From Mycolicibacterium rhodesiae (GTDB taxonomy: Bacteria; Actinomycetota; Actinomycetes; Mycobacteriales; Mycobacteriaceae): a DNA stretch of 64,000 nt. Shown piece after piece: positions 1 through 9,596 of the stretch; the stretch's first letter is position 1, and each line of letters opens with the position of its first letter. The stretch is from positions 124,001-188,000 of the forward strand of contig NZ_MVIH01000005.1 in NCBI RefSeq assembly GCF_002086695.1. The letters run 5' to 3'. Both the position numbers and the translations under genes were made by a program. The notes below the pieces were generated by a model that was not told where the DNA came from, did not search any database, and saw only the letters and a list, made by a program, of their open reading frames with translations.

Positions 1-2
1 GG

Positions 3-440
3 GTGGTGGTCTATGCCACGGCCGTCGCGACCTTGTTGGTCTACGCCTCGTCCCTGGCGGTTCTCGACGTCGAACGGGGTGCTCCCGGCGCCAACATCGT
101 CAGCTTCGGCGATGCCCTGTGGTGGGCGCTGGCCACGATCACCACCGTGGGATACGGCGACCAATATCCGGTGACGGTGGTCGGCCGGCTCATCGCCGCG
201 CTGCTGATGGTCGGTGGGATCAGCCTGATCGGTGTCATCACCGCCACCGTCGCATCGTGGATCGTGCAGCGCGTATCGGAGGACAACACCGCGTCCAACA
301 CCGCCACGGCAGACCAGATCGAGGCGCTGCGCGACGAGGTCCGGCAGTTGAGCGAGGCGCTGGCCGTCACCGGCGACCGGCGGCCGCCGTCTCACGGGGC
401 CAGGTCCTACCGGCCCGAGGGGTCGCGACGTAGTCGCTAG
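3..440 (+). CDS. Potassium channel, C-terminal part (truncated by window edge)
   Basis: Integral membrane ion channel of the two-TM (Ion_trans_2) type; only the C-terminal part is present because the frame is open to the window edge. The visible part holds the end of one membrane helix, the pore helix (WWALATITT), the K+ selectivity filter TVGYGD at about residues 48-53, a second hydrophobic helix (LIAALLMVGGISLIGVITATVA) and a short cytoplasmic tail with a helical, coiled-coil-like segment (QIEALRDEVRQL). The filter makes K+ selectivity secure. No RCK domain follows. The true start lies upstream, so the first in-frame GTG is not a reliable start. It ends convergently, 15 bases from the CNNM-type gene. 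Confidence 0.85.
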   Translation: MVVYATAVATLLVYASSLAVLDVERGAPGANIVSFGDALWWALATITTVGYGDQYPVTVVGRLIAALLMVGGISLIGVITATVASWIVQRVSEDNTASNTATADQIEALRDEVRQLSEALAVTGDRRPPSHGARSYRPEGSRRSR

Positions 441-455
441 CCGCGGCGGGTGCCG

Positions 456-1508
456 TCACGCACGGTGCATCCCGTCGCGCACCGTGCCGATCAGGTCCTC
501 AACCAGGTCTTCAAGGGCGACCATCGCGCAGACGGACCCGTCGCCGTCGGTGACCAGCGCCAGGTGGCTGTTGTCGCGGCGCAACAGTGACAGCGCGTCC
601 GGCAGCGGCATGTCGGCGGGCACCCGCGGCAGCGGTCGCACCACGGTCCCGTCGACCACCGCGTCGCGCTCGTCGATCTGGTCGAGGATGTCCTTGATGT
701 GCACGAAGCCGACGAAGTCGCCGCCCGCATCGGTGACCGGGAACCGGGAGTAGCCCGTCTCGTTGAGCGCCTGCTCGATCGCGCTGACCGTCGGGCCGCT
801 ACCAGGCCGTGCGACCGGAACGGCACGGATATCGCGCACCGGCACGGCCACATCGTTGACCACCCGGTTGCGGATCTGTAGCGCCCTGGTCAGCCGCATG
901 TGCTCCTCGGGGTCGAGCAGCCCTTCGGATCGCGATTCGGCGATCATCTCCGCGAGCTCCACGGTGGACACCGTGACGTCGAGTTCGTCCTTGGCTTCGA
1001 CGCCGAACGCGCGCAGCGTGGTGTTGGCCGCCCAGTTGTAGAACCCGATGAACGGCCGGGCGAACCGCACGTAGACCAGATAGACCGGGATCACGAGCAT
1101 CGCGGTTTTCTCCGGACCGGCGATCGCGATGTTCTTGGGCACCATCTCGCCGAGCAGCACGTGCAACGTCACCACGAAGCCCAGCGCCACCACGAACGAC
1201 ACGGTGTGCAGAACGGCGTCGGGCACCCCAACCAGATCGAACGGCTTCTCCAACAGGTGGGCCACCGCCGGCTCACCGACCCGGCCGAGCAGGATCGAAC
1301 ACACGGTGATGCCCAGCTGGGCACCGGCCAGCATCAGCGATAGTTGCTCACCGGCGCGCAGCACGGTCACTGCGCTCCGTTTACCTTGTTCGGCAAGGGC
1401 TTCGAGTCGGTCGCGGCGGGCCGAGATCAGCGCGAATTCGGACCCGACGAAGAAGGCGTTGGCGCCCAGCAGCGCGATGGTCAGCAGGACGCCCAGGAAG
1501 TCGCCCAT
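456..1508 (-). CDS. CNNM/CorC-type membrane protein with CBS pair (short paralogue)
   Basis: 350 residues, membrane. Residues about 1-190 form the DUF21/CNNM transmembrane domain ([33 protein letters not shown] is the first helix and the conserved E/R region), followed by a tandem CBS (Bateman) module at about 205-335. It lacks the C-terminal CorC_HlyC domain carried by its upstream paralogue. The family is linked to Mg2+/divalent-cation transport, so a role in ion efflux is inferred. I chose the ATG at 1508 because it overlaps the upstream stop by one base (TGATG), meaning translational coupling; a longer in-frame extension would only read antisense-like Arg-rich sequence. In M. tuberculosis the equivalent pair is Rv1841c/Rv1842c (from memory). 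Confidence 0.88.
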   Translation of the reverse strand: MGDFLGVLLTIALLGANAFFVGSEFALISARRDRLEALAEQGKRSAVTVLRAGEQLSLMLAGAQLGITVCSILLGRVGEPAVAHLLEKPFDLVGVPDAVLHTVSFVVALGFVVTLHVLLGEMVPKNIAIAGPEKTAMLVIPVYLVYVRFARPFIGFYNWAANTTLRAFGVEAKDELDVTVSTVELAEMIAESRSEGLLDPEEHMRLTRALQIRNRVVNDVAVPVRDIRAVPVARPGSGPTVSAIEQALNETGYSRFPVTDAGGDFVGFVHIKDILDQIDERDAVVDGTVVRPLPRVPADMPLPDALSLLRRDNSHLALVTDGDGSVCAMVALEDLVEDLIGTVRDGMHRA

Positions 1509-2893
1509 CAGCCCTCCCGCCCGGTGTCGCCGCGGCGCCCCAATTCGGTCAGCACGAGCTGATCGATCCGACGGCCGTCCATCTCGGCGACGGTGGCCCG
1601 CCAATGGACCGGGTCGTCGAACAGGCCGTCCGGGTCGAAGGCCGACAGCTCGACCGATTCGCCGGGCTCGGGGATGTGGCCCAGCTTCTCCAGCACCAGG
1701 CCGCCGATCGTCTCGTATTCGCCTTCAGGGGCCCGGAATCCGGTGGCTTCGGCAACCTCGTCGATTCGGAGCAGCCCGGATACCCGCCAGCCCTGCCCGG
1801 CCTTCTGGAAGTCGGGCGTGGAGTCGTCGTGCTCGTCGCGGACATCGCCGACGATCTCCTCGATCAGATCCTCGACGGTCACCATGCCCGCGGTGCCGCC
1901 GTACTCGTCGACCACCATCGCGGTCTGCAGACCGTGGGCGCGGAGCTGGGCCATCAGCGCGTCGCCGTCCAGCGAGGACGGCACAGTGGGAACCGGGATC
2001 GCCAGCGACACCAGCCGGGTGCTCGAGCGCTCCGCCGCGGGCACCCCGAACACCTGCTTGACGTGGACCAGGCCGATGGTCTCGTCCAGGTCGCCGCGGA
2101 CGATGGGGAAGCGCGAGAAGCCGGTACTCGCCGAGGCCGTGACCAGGTCGGCGACGGTGCTGTCGGCATCCAGCGCCTCGATTTCGGTGCGCGGCGTCAT
2201 GAATTCCTCGGCGATCCGCGACCCGAACTGCAGCGACCGGTTCACCAGCGCTGCGGTGGCCTCGTCGAGCGAACCGTGCTCGGCCGAGCTGCGGACCAGC
2301 GAGCCGAGTTCTTCCGGGGAGCGCGCCGAGCGCAGTTCCTCGGCCGGTTCGATGCCCATCCGGCGCAGAATCCAGTTCGCGGTGCCGTTGGTGAGCTTGA
2401 TGACGGGGGTCATCATTTTCGAGAACAGGAGCTGGAATCCGGCCGTGGCCCGGGCGGTCGGCACCGGCCGCGCCACCGCGAGGTTCTTGGGCACCAGTTC
2501 GCCGAACACCATCGACAGGGAGGTGGCGATCAGGATCGCCAGGGCCAGTGCGATCCCGGCGGCCGCCCGCTGCGGCACGTGCAGCAGGCCAAGGACCGGA
2601 TCGAGCAACCGGGCCAGGACCGGCTCGGCCAGGTACCCGGTGGCCAGGGTGGTGATCGAGATACCCAATTGCGCACCGGACAGCTGGAAGGACAACGTGC
2701 GGTGCGCCCGCTGAACGAATTGGTCGCTGCGGTCACCGGTGCGCGCGTTCGCGTCGACGGTGCTGCGTTCCAATGCGGTCAGCGAGAACTCGGCCGCGAC
2801 GAACAACGCTGTCCCGAGGGTCAGCACGACGATCGCCAACAGGCTCAACACGGTGTACATGGCCGTCATGCGCGGGTGGGGCAGCCGGGCCAC
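1508..2893 (-). CDS. CNNM/HlyC-CorC family transporter with CBS pair
   Basis: 461 residues, membrane. N-terminal DUF21/CNNM domain (about 15-205, four hydrophobic segments), two CBS domains (about 220-345; [24 protein letters not shown] is the typical second CBS end) and a C-terminal CorC_HlyC domain (about 365-445). Role inferred from the family: divalent cation export or homeostasis. It is first in a two-gene unit with the shorter paralogue. The start is uncertain. The GTG at 2893 sits in the loop of a GC hairpin; in-frame ATGs at 2869 and 2860 ([11 protein letters not shown]) begin closer to the first helix. The 166-base leader upstream is unusually structured. Confidence 0.88.
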   Translation of the reverse strand: MARLPHPRMTAMYTVLSLLAIVVLTLGTALFVAAEFSLTALERSTVDANARTGDRSDQFVQRAHRTLSFQLSGAQLGISITTLATGYLAEPVLARLLDPVLGLLHVPQRAAAGIALALAILIATSLSMVFGELVPKNLAVARPVPTARATAGFQLLFSKMMTPVIKLTNGTANWILRRMGIEPAEELRSARSPEELGSLVRSSAEHGSLDEATAALVNRSLQFGSRIAEEFMTPRTEIEALDADSTVADLVTASASTGFSRFPIVRGDLDETIGLVHVKQVFGVPAAERSSTRLVSLAIPVPTVPSSLDGDALMAQLRAHGLQTAMVVDEYGGTAGMVTVEDLIEEIVGDVRDEHDDSTPDFQKAGQGWRVSGLLRIDEVAEATGFRAPEGEYETIGGLVLEKLGHIPEPGESVELSAFDPDGLFDDPVHWRATVAEMDGRRIDQLVLTELGRRGDTGREG

Positions 2894-3059
2894 ATGCCCG
2901 GCCGGCTAGAAGAAGGTTCGGCCTCGGCCTCGTCTGCGGGGCGCTCGCCCCAGGCAGCCCGATCCGCGGGGACCTCGATAGGTGCCTGCGGCACAGGTTC
3001 CCTTTCCTCGGGGAGCAGAACAACTCCCTATGTTAGCGGCTTGGCCGACGGTGACCGGC
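2885..3059 (-). promoter_or_regulatory. Structured leader upstream of the CNNM pair (candidate cis-RNA)
   Basis: Between the guaB1 stop and the CNNM start the minus-strand transcript can form four compact hairpins: 3011-3028 (GGGAG/CTCCC), 2982-2994 (GTGCC/GGCAC), 2938-2951 (GGGGC/GCCCC) and 2885-2901 (CCGGGC/GCCCGG). The last places the GTG start codon at 2891-2893 in its loop. A -10-like TAACAT lies at 3030-3035. This arrangement, upstream of a divalent-metal transporter family, would suit a riboswitch or leader control, but it matches no motif I know (it is not a recognisable M-box or yybP-ykoY element). GC-rich DNA forms hairpins readily, so confidence is low. Confidence 0.3.
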
Positions 3060-4505
<1,446 letters not shown>

Positions 4506-4514
4506 CTAACGGCG

Positions 4515-5969
4515 TTATGCCTCGACTTCGCTGCGGTCACCGCTCCACAGGGTGTGGAATCGGGCGGCCGGGTCGGCGTCGGTCCGGCCGTAGGTATGCG
4601 CGCCGAAGAAGTCACGCAGGCCCTGGGTCAGTGCTGCGGGCAGCCGCTCGGTGCGCAGCGCGTCGTAGTAGGACAGCGCCGAGGCGAAGCCAGGGACCGG
4701 GATGCCCAGCTCGGTGGCCTTCACCACGACGCGACGCCAGCTGTCGATACCCGCCTCGACCGCGTCCCGGAAGTACGGCGCGGCGATCAGCGTGGCCAGC
4801 TCGGCGTTCTCGTCGTAGGCCTCTTTGATCCGGTTGAGGAACTTGGCCCGGATGATGCAGCCGCCCCGCCAGATCGTGGCCATGTCGCCGAGGGTGATGC
4901 CCCAGTCGTATTCGGCGCTGCCCGCCTGGATCTGGTTGAAGCCCTGCGCGTAGGCGATGATCTTCGAGGCGTACAGCGCCTTGCTGACGTCATCGATGAA
5001 TTGCGCTGCGTCCGTGGGCCGTTCGCCCAGATCGCCGGAGGCCAAGCCGGTGGTGGCCTTGCGCTGGGGGACCGAGCCGGACAGTGCACGGGCGAAGACC
5101 GCTTCGGCGATACCCGTCACCGGCACCCCGAGGTCCAGCGCCGACTTGACCGTCCAGCGGCCGGTGCCTTTCTGCTCGGCCTCGTCGACGATGACGTCGA
5201 CCAGCGGCTTGCCGGTCTTGGCGTCGGTCTGGCGCAACACCTCGGCGGTGATCTCGATCAGGTAGCTGTCCAGATCGCCTTTGTTCCACTCCGCGAAGAT
5301 CTCGGCGATCTCGGGTGCGGTCTTGCCGAGCCCGTCGCGCAGCAGCTGGTACGCCTCGCCGATGAGCTGCATGTCGGAGTACTCGATGCCGTTGTGCACC
5401 ATCTTGACGAAGTGTCCGGCACCGTCGGGACCGATGTGGGTACAGCACGGGACGCCGTCGACGTGCGCGGAGATCTCCTCGAGCAGCGGGCCCAGCGACT
5501 TGTAGGACTCGGCAGGCCCGCCCGGCATGATCGACGGTCCTTTCAGTGCGCCTTCCTCGCCGCCGGAGATGCCGGCGCCGACGAAGTGCAGGCCGCGCTC
5601 GCGCACCGCCTTCTCGCGCCGGATGGTGTCGGTGTAGAGCGCGTTGCCGCCGTCGATGATGATGTCGCCCGGCTCGAAGACCTCGCACAGTTCGTTGATC
5701 ACCGCGTCGGTCGGGTCGCCTGCCTTGACCATGATCAGCGCGCGGCGCGGCTTCTCCAGCGCGGCGGCGAATTCGGCCATCGTCTCGGTGCGCACGAAGT
5801 TGCCCTCGGAACCGTGCTCGGCGAGCACGGCATCGGTCTTGGCGACCGACCGGTTGTGCAGGGCGACGGTATAGCCGTGGTGGGCGAAGTTCCGCGCGAT
5901 GTTCGACCCCATCACCGCCATTCCGGTAACACCGATCTGTGCAGTACCGTCCGTCTGCGGTGAGCTCAT
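4515..5969 (-). CDS. gnd1: 6-phosphogluconate dehydrogenase, decarboxylating (Gnd1)
   Basis: 484 residues. Oxidises 6-phosphogluconate to ribulose 5-phosphate with loss of CO2, generating NADPH in the oxidative pentose phosphate pathway. The Rossmann motif near the N-terminus is GVTGMAVMGSNIARNFA, with HNRS supporting NADP selection; GAGISGGEEGALKGPSIMPGG and the catalytic region FVKMVHNGIEYSDMQ are typical of the long, homodimeric form. The start at 5969 (MSSPQTDG) is preferred because it is preceded by AAAGG at good spacing; further-upstream starts add a non-conserved stretch. It is downstream of the BlaR1-like gene on the same strand. Confidence 0.95.
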   Translation of the reverse strand: MSSPQTDGTAQIGVTGMAVMGSNIARNFAHHGYTVALHNRSVAKTDAVLAEHGSEGNFVRTETMAEFAAALEKPRRALIMVKAGDPTDAVINELCEVFEPGDIIIDGGNALYTDTIRREKAVRERGLHFVGAGISGGEEGALKGPSIMPGGPAESYKSLGPLLEEISAHVDGVPCCTHIGPDGAGHFVKMVHNGIEYSDMQLIGEAYQLLRDGLGKTAPEIAEIFAEWNKGDLDSYLIEITAEVLRQTDAKTGKPLVDVIVDEAEQKGTGRWTVKSALDLGVPVTGIAEAVFARALSGSVPQRKATTGLASGDLGERPTDAAQFIDDVSKALYASKIIAYAQGFNQIQAGSAEYDWGITLGDMATIWRGGCIIRAKFLNRIKEAYDENAELATLIAAPYFRDAVEAGIDSWRRVVVKATELGIPVPGFASALSYYDALRTERLPAALTQGLRDFFGAHTYGRTDADPAARFHTLWSGDRSEVEA

Positions 5970-6013
5970 CTCGCGCCTTTCGATTGTGTGAATTTTGTTG
6001 TGGCAGAACAGTT

Positions 6014-6940
6014 TCAGGAAAGAAACAGTCGGTGCAGCTCGGTCAGCCACGGCATCGCGACCGCGACCGTCGGGACCACCAGCACCGCGGCGGCGGTGAC
6101 GTAGGCGGCCAGCGACAGCACGAGGCTGTTGGGCTCGCCTGCCAGCCGGCGCACCCGGATCAGCGTGGTCGGGCCGCCGCCGGCCAGCGCGCCCTTCGGG
6201 GTGCGGGCCGCGGCACAGGCCACCAGCGCGCGGGCCAGGGGACCGGGTCCCGCCGTGCGCACCGCGGCATCGTCGGCGAGCATCTCCACGAGCAGCCGCA
6301 CCGCGTTGAGCGCGCTGCCGCTGCGGACGAAGCGGGGGAAGGCGGTGTGCACGGCGATGAACGCCTCGAGCACCAGATCGTGGCGGGCCCGTAGATGCGC
6401 CCGCTCATGGCTGAGGATCGCGGTGAGTTCGGTGTCGCTCAGGGCCGACAGGGTGCCCTGGCTGAGCACCACCCGGCTGCGCACTCCGGGCAGGCAGTAG
6501 GCCAGCGGTTCGGACACGTCGAGCACCCGCAGCCCGTGCATGCCGTGCCGGCAGTCGCCCAGCAGGTCGACGACCATCCGGTGGTGAGCCCGGCGCCGCC
6601 GGGTGGCGACCGCGACCTGCACGGCCGCGACCACCAGCCGGGCGCCGATGAGCAGGGTGATTGCGAAGACCACGACATATGCCGACCACAGCGGCCAGCC
6701 CAGCACTTCGATCTCGCTGGTGATCGTCGCGGTGGGACGGCCGTCGGGGCCGGGGGCGAACAACCGGCTGGCGATGGCCAGTCCGGCGCTGAACGCGGAG
6801 AGCACCGCGGCCACCGCGATGGACTGCCAGAGCACGATCGCGGCACGCGGTGCGCGCATCGGCCACGAGGCCCGGGCCAGCAGCGCGGGCACAGGACCGA
6901 CCAGCATCAAGGCGAGGAAGGTGAAGGCCAGCGCGGACAC
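6014..6940 (-). CDS. M56-family (BlaR1-like) membrane metallopeptidase
   Basis: 308 residues with several hydrophobic segments (about 1-25, 35-55, 83-112 and near 280). The zinc motif HERAH is at residues 178-182, in the BlaR1/MecR1 M56 peptidase pattern. The protein ends soon after the last membrane helix and has no penicillin-binding sensor domain, so how it senses a signal is unknown. It lies 14 bases downstream of blaI and begins with GTG after a GAGGG ribosome-binding site. By analogy with Rv1845c/Rv1846c of M. tuberculosis it should cleave or relieve BlaI in response to beta-lactam or cell-wall stress; that role is inferred. Confidence 0.88.
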   Translation of the reverse strand: MSALAFTFLALMLVGPVPALLARASWPMRAPRAAIVLWQSIAVAAVLSAFSAGLAIASRLFAPGPDGRPTATITSEIEVLGWPLWSAYVVVFAITLLIGARLVVAAVQVAVATRRRRAHHRMVVDLLGDCRHGMHGLRVLDVSEPLAYCLPGVRSRVVLSQGTLSALSDTELTAILSHERAHLRARHDLVLEAFIAVHTAFPRFVRSGSALNAVRLLVEMLADDAAVRTAGPGPLARALVACAAARTPKGALAGGGPTTLIRVRRLAGEPNSLVLSLAAYVTAAAVLVVPTVAVAMPWLTELHRLFLS

Positions 6941-6954
6941 GCTGAAATTGTCCC

Positions 6955-7371
6955 TCAGGCGCTGGGCATGCCGCCAGCGGGCCAGGTGGAACGGTGCTTG
7001 GACTCCAATTCCGCCAAGGCCCGACGCAGGGCGTCGGCCTCGTCGGCGCCGACCCGCTCGACGAAGTGCACCAGGGCGGCCTGCCGGCCGCCGGAGTCGG
7101 ATGCCTGATCCAGTGCGTCGACCATCAGGCCGGCGACCAGTTCGTCGCGGCCATGGACCGGGGCGTACTGGTGGGCGCGGTCATCCCGGATCTGGGAGAC
7201 CAGGTTCTTGCGGGCGAGCCGCTGCAGGACGGTCATCACCGTGGTGTAGGCCAGGTCCCGTTCGGTGCAGAGTGCCTCGTGGACCTGACGAACCGTCAGC
7301 GGCTCGCCGGCGGCCCACAGGTGGTCCATCACCGCGCGTTCAAGTTCGCCGAGACGAGTCAACTTGGCCAT
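6955..7371 (-). CDS. blaI: BlaI/MecI-family transcriptional repressor
   Basis: 138 residues: an N-terminal winged helix (about 1-75, with LTVRQVHEALCTERDLAYTT as the recognition region) and a C-terminal dimerisation helix region. BlaI of M. tuberculosis (Rv1846c) represses blaC, its own operon and some respiratory genes; the same role is inferred here. It is first in an operon with the M56 peptidase, the classical repressor/peptidase pair. A short palindrome that could be its operator lies 31 bases upstream of the start. Confidence 0.93.
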   Translation of the reverse strand: MAKLTRLGELERAVMDHLWAAGEPLTVRQVHEALCTERDLAYTTVMTVLQRLARKNLVSQIRDDRAHQYAPVHGRDELVAGLMVDALDQASDSGGRQAALVHFVERVGADEADALRRALAELESKHRSTWPAGGMPSA

Positions 7372-7401
7372 TTCCGTTCATCTCCGTAGGCAGTCAAATC
7401 A

Positions 7402-7409
7402 GAGTACTC
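7402..7409. promoter_or_regulatory. Candidate BlaI operator (GAGTACTC palindrome)
   Basis: A perfect 8-base palindrome GAGTACTC lies upstream of blaI, followed seven bases later by a TACTAC. TACT/AGTA half-sites are typical of BlaI/MecI operators, and autoregulation of blaI is known in this family. The assignment rests only on these short matches and position. Confidence 0.3.
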
Positions 7410-7573
7410 CCGATTACTACCGCGCGTCGTATCCAACAAGTCGATCAACTCCGCTGCGGACGGTGGTGTTCCCGCGGCGCCGTCCGCCGCCGGGTCGGCG
7501 CAGGCCACCCGGCAAAAATGAGTCGCTGTTGTGACAGCACTCACAGTCGCCGCGTAGGGTTGCCCTCCCTTCT

Positions 7574-7597
7574 TATGGTTAGGCTTACCTAACCATA
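7574..7597. promoter_or_regulatory. IdeR iron box
   Basis: Inverted repeat with perfect 10-base arms (TATGGTTAGG / CCTAACCATA) around CTTA. The 19-mer at 7574-7592 matches the mycobacterial IdeR consensus TWAGGTWAGSCTWACCTWA at 18 of 19 positions. It lies 14 bases before the GTG start of the 7612 gene, where bound Fe-IdeR would block transcription or initiation. A strong ribosome-binding site (GAGGAGGT) sits between the box and the start. Confidence 0.88.
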
Positions 7598-7611
7598 GAT
7601 GAGGAGGTGTC

Positions 7612-8328
7612 GTGACCGCAGCCGTGCTTGACCCGCTGATCGACGGGATGACCATTCGCCGGGTCCTGCCATTGCACGAATCCAGCCGCAGATTGCGCGC
7701 GTTGAGCCCGGATTCGCCCCGGGTGCACGGCGTGGCGGTGATGGCCGATGTGTCCCGCCGTCGCTGGTGGCCGCTGGATTCCGCGACCTCCGGGCGGCTC
7801 ACTGCCATGTTCGAGTCGGCGGCCGACGAGCTGGGTGATCGGCGGGCCGCTGCCCAGCAGCTCGCCGCCACGTTCACCCACGCGGTTCTGGGCCGGGTGG
7901 TCACGTTGTTCGTCCTGGAGGGCCGGGCCTGGGATGCTGGGCCGGGAAATCTCTGGATGCACATCGATTCGGAGGGGGCGATCGACTGGGCCGCCGTGGT
8001 GGACCCGACGCTGCGGGTGCTGCCCGAGGATCCCGCGACCGCCGGCGTGGTCCGGCTGCCCAACGAACTCGCCTTGGCCACCTGGACCGCGCACCGCTGC
8101 CATCGCTCGCTGGAGCCCATCTTCGACGGCGTCCACCGCCTCAGCCGGGGTTCGCTCACGCCGGCTGCCATGTGGCAGATGGTCGGATCGGCAGTGGTCA
8201 TCACCGCCACCCAGGTGCCCATGCTCACCGGCTCCGGCGAAGTCACCTGCATGCGGCGCGGCCAGGCGGTGCTCGACGCGCTGAGCGGATTCGGGCTGCC
8301 GGTGCGCGCACTGCGCCGCGTGGGGTAG
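7612..8328 (+). CDS. IdeR-controlled protein of unknown function (weakly FhuF/ferric-reductase-like)
   Basis: 238 residues, no signal peptide or clear membrane segment. I do not recognise the family with certainty. The central part (LAATFTHAVLGRVVTLFVLEGRAWD...LWMHIDS) recalls the N-terminal half of FhuF-like siderophore-iron reductases, but the four-Cys 2Fe-2S site those carry at the C-terminus is absent; only Cys in HRCHR and CMRRG are seen. GTG start with strong GAGGAGGT Shine-Dalgarno. The near-perfect IdeR box directly upstream means it should be induced by iron starvation. It is the only protein gene between blaI and the MrsI locus. Role in iron acquisition or mobilisation is inferred from regulation. 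Confidence 0.72.
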   Translation: MTAAVLDPLIDGMTIRRVLPLHESSRRLRALSPDSPRVHGVAVMADVSRRRWWPLDSATSGRLTAMFESAADELGDRRAAAQQLAATFTHAVLGRVVTLFVLEGRAWDAGPGNLWMHIDSEGAIDWAAVVDPTLRVLPEDPATAGVVRLPNELALATWTAHRCHRSLEPIFDGVHRLSRGSLTPAAMWQMVGSAVVITATQVPMLTGSGEVTCMRRGQAVLDALSGFGLPVRALRRVG

Positions 8329-8338
8329 CTCTTGTAAC

Positions 8339-8357
8339 TTAGGCAAGCCTTGCCTAG
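8339..8357. promoter_or_regulatory. IdeR iron box in the MrsI promoter
   Basis: TTAGGCAAGCCTTGCCTAG matches the IdeR consensus at 16 of 19 positions. It sits exactly between a -35-like TTGTAA (8332-8337) and a -10-like TAGTCT (8355-8360) with a 17-base spacer, so Fe-IdeR would occlude RNA polymerase. Initiation would fall near 8367. The gene it controls is the small RNA MrsI, not the thioesterase, which is separated from it by a terminator hairpin. Confidence 0.75.
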
Positions 8358-8366
8358 TCTATGAAG

Positions 8367-8461
8367 GCCGGACCAACGGACCGAGCCGGAGTTTCTGAGG
8401 GCTGCAGAAACCCCCGGTCCATGCCGAGGACGGGCCCCGTGTTCACGCGCGGGGCCCGTCC
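8367..8461 (+). ncRNA. mrsI: MrsI-like iron-responsive small RNA
   Basis: Region of about 95 bases between the 7612 gene and the Rv1847-like thioesterase, the position of ncRv11846 (MrsI) in M. tuberculosis. It has its own promoter with an IdeR box and ends in a strong hairpin. Internally GTTTCTG (8391-8397) pairs with CAGAAAC (8405-8411), leaving the apical loop AGGGCTG; an outer stem GGACC (8378-8382)/GGTCC (8416-8420) can close it. MrsI is reported as an sRNA made in low iron that base-pairs through an apical-loop seed to repress iron-storage and iron-using genes such as bfrA. The 5' end is estimated from the promoter, and homology is inferred from synteny, regulation and fold. Confidence 0.75.
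8429..8460 (+). terminator. Terminator hairpin of the MrsI RNA
   Basis: Eleven-base GC arms 8429-8439 (GACGGGCCCCG) and 8450-8460 (CGGGGCCCGTC) with a 10-base loop. Only a weak pyrimidine tract (CCTCGTCTT) follows, as is common for mycobacterial terminators. It separates MrsI from the thioesterase gene. Confidence 0.7.
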
Positions 8462-8495
8462 CTCGTCTTGGGGCGGCTGGTGTAGACACAGATGC

Positions 8496-8915
8496 GTGCA
8501 ATCAGAGCAGTCGCCGAGCGAGCAGATCGCTTTCTCCGCCCCGTTCGACAACGAACTCGGGCTGGTGTTCACCGAACTGACCGTCGACGGCGCCAAGGCG
8601 CAGCTGGACGTGCAGTCCAAGCTCCTGCAACCGATGGGCATCGTCCACGGTGGGGTGTACTGCTCGATGATCGAGTCGATGGCGAGCACCTCGGCGTTCG
8701 TGTGGCTGTCGGCCAACGGCGGAGGCAACGTCGTCGGCGTCAACAACAACACCGATTTCCTGCGGGCGATCTCCGGCGGCACCGTCTACGGGGTGACCGA
8801 GCCCGTGCATCGCGGCCGTCGCCAACAGCTGTGGCTGGTGACCATCCGCGACGACAAGGATCGCCTCGTCGCCCGCGGACAGGTGCGCCTGCAGAACCTC
8901 GAGCCTGAGGCCTGA
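8496..8915 (+). CDS. Hotdog-fold acyl-CoA thioesterase (Rv1847-like)
   Basis: 139 residues, PaaI-type hotdog thioesterase. The signature GIVHGGVYCSMIESMAS holds the conserved HGG region, followed by the NNNTDFLRA strand. It hydrolyses an acyl- or aryl-CoA; the substrate cannot be read from sequence. The GTG at 8496 (VQSEQSPSEQIAF) is preferred: it gives the same length as Rv1847 (about 140) and excludes a 45-residue extension that would run through the MrsI terminator. It precedes the urease operon by 51 bases, as in M. tuberculosis, though a link to urea metabolism is not known. Confidence 0.88.
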   Translation: MQSEQSPSEQIAFSAPFDNELGLVFTELTVDGAKAQLDVQSKLLQPMGIVHGGVYCSMIESMASTSAFVWLSANGGGNVVGVNNNTDFLRAISGGTVYGVTEPVHRGRRQQLWLVTIRDDKDRLVARGQVRLQNLEPEA

Positions 8916-8966
8916 GCGACCTCGCCGCCCTGCTGATCCCGTGTGGGCGTGGCAGGATCGCGCACT

Positions 8967-9269
8967 ATGCAACTGACACCGCACGAGACCGACCGGTTGC
9001 TGCTGTCCTATGCCGCCGAACTCGCCCGGCGCAGGCAGGCGCGCGGGCTGAAGCTCAACTACCCCGAAGCGGTCGCGCTGATCACCGATCACGTGCTGGA
9101 GGGCGCCCGCGACGGTCGGACCGTGGCCGAGCTGATGGTCACCGGGCGTGAGGTGCTCGGCCGGGACGACGTGATGGAGGGTGTGCCCGAGATGCTGCAC
9201 GACGTGCAGGTCGAAGCCACCTTCCCGGACGGCACCAAGCTGGTCACCGTCCACCATCCGATCCCGTGA
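8967..9269 (+). CDS. ureA: Urease gamma subunit
   Basis: 100 residues, the standard UreA length. Starts [13 protein letters not shown]; the conserved core [21 protein letters not shown] and [24 protein letters not shown] end are present. Structural subunit of the Ni-dependent urease (urea to ammonia and carbamate). The ATG at 8967 is chosen over an upstream in-frame start because family members begin here. First gene of ureA-B-C-F-G-D, all closely spaced or overlapping. Mycobacteria lack ureE, and none is seen here. Confidence 0.97.
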   Translation: MQLTPHETDRLLLSYAAELARRRQARGLKLNYPEAVALITDHVLEGARDGRTVAELMVTGREVLGRDDVMEGVPEMLHDVQVEATFPDGTKLVTVHHPIP

Positions 9270-9284
9270 GGCAGAGAGGACACC

Positions 9285-9596
9285 ATGATTCCCGGTGAGA
9301 TTTTCCTCGGCGACGGTGACATCGAGATCAACGCCGGCGCCGCGCGGATCGAGCTGGAGATCGTCAACACCGGCGACCGTCCGGTGCAGGTCGGCAGCCA
9401 CGTCCACCTGCCGCAGGCCAACGCGGCGCTGTCCTTCGACCGGGCGGCCGCGCATGGACACCGGTTCGACATCCCGGCGGGGACCGCGGTTCGGTTCGAA
9501 CCCGGTGTGCCGCAACGGGTCCGGTTGGTGCCACTGCAAGGACTGCGCGAGGTTCACGGACTGAGCCTCACCCCACCCGGAAGGCTGGATGCATGA
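9285..9596 (+). CDS. ureB: Urease beta subunit
   Basis: 103 residues, separate UreB as in other actinobacteria. Opens [16 protein letters not shown] and contains the family core [14 protein letters not shown] and [24 protein letters not shown]. Structural subunit of the urease trimer. Its last codons overlap the ureC start by four bases (ATGA), so translation is coupled. Confidence 0.97.
   Translation: MIPGEIFLGDGDIEINAGAARIELEIVNTGDRPVQVGSHVHLPQANAALSFDRAAAHGHRFDIPAGTAVRFEPGVPQRVRLVPLQGLREVHGLSLTPPGRLDA

Noticed and set aside
1509..1604. N-terminal extension of the short CNNM protein
   Set aside because: The extra 32 residues are Arg-rich out-of-frame reading of the upstream paralogue; the ATG at 1508 is coupled to its stop.
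7359..8501. Open frame of 380 codons on the minus strand
   Set aside because: It is antisense to the 7612 gene, the MrsI locus and both iron boxes, and reads a low-complexity Ser/Arg sequence without a recognisable family.
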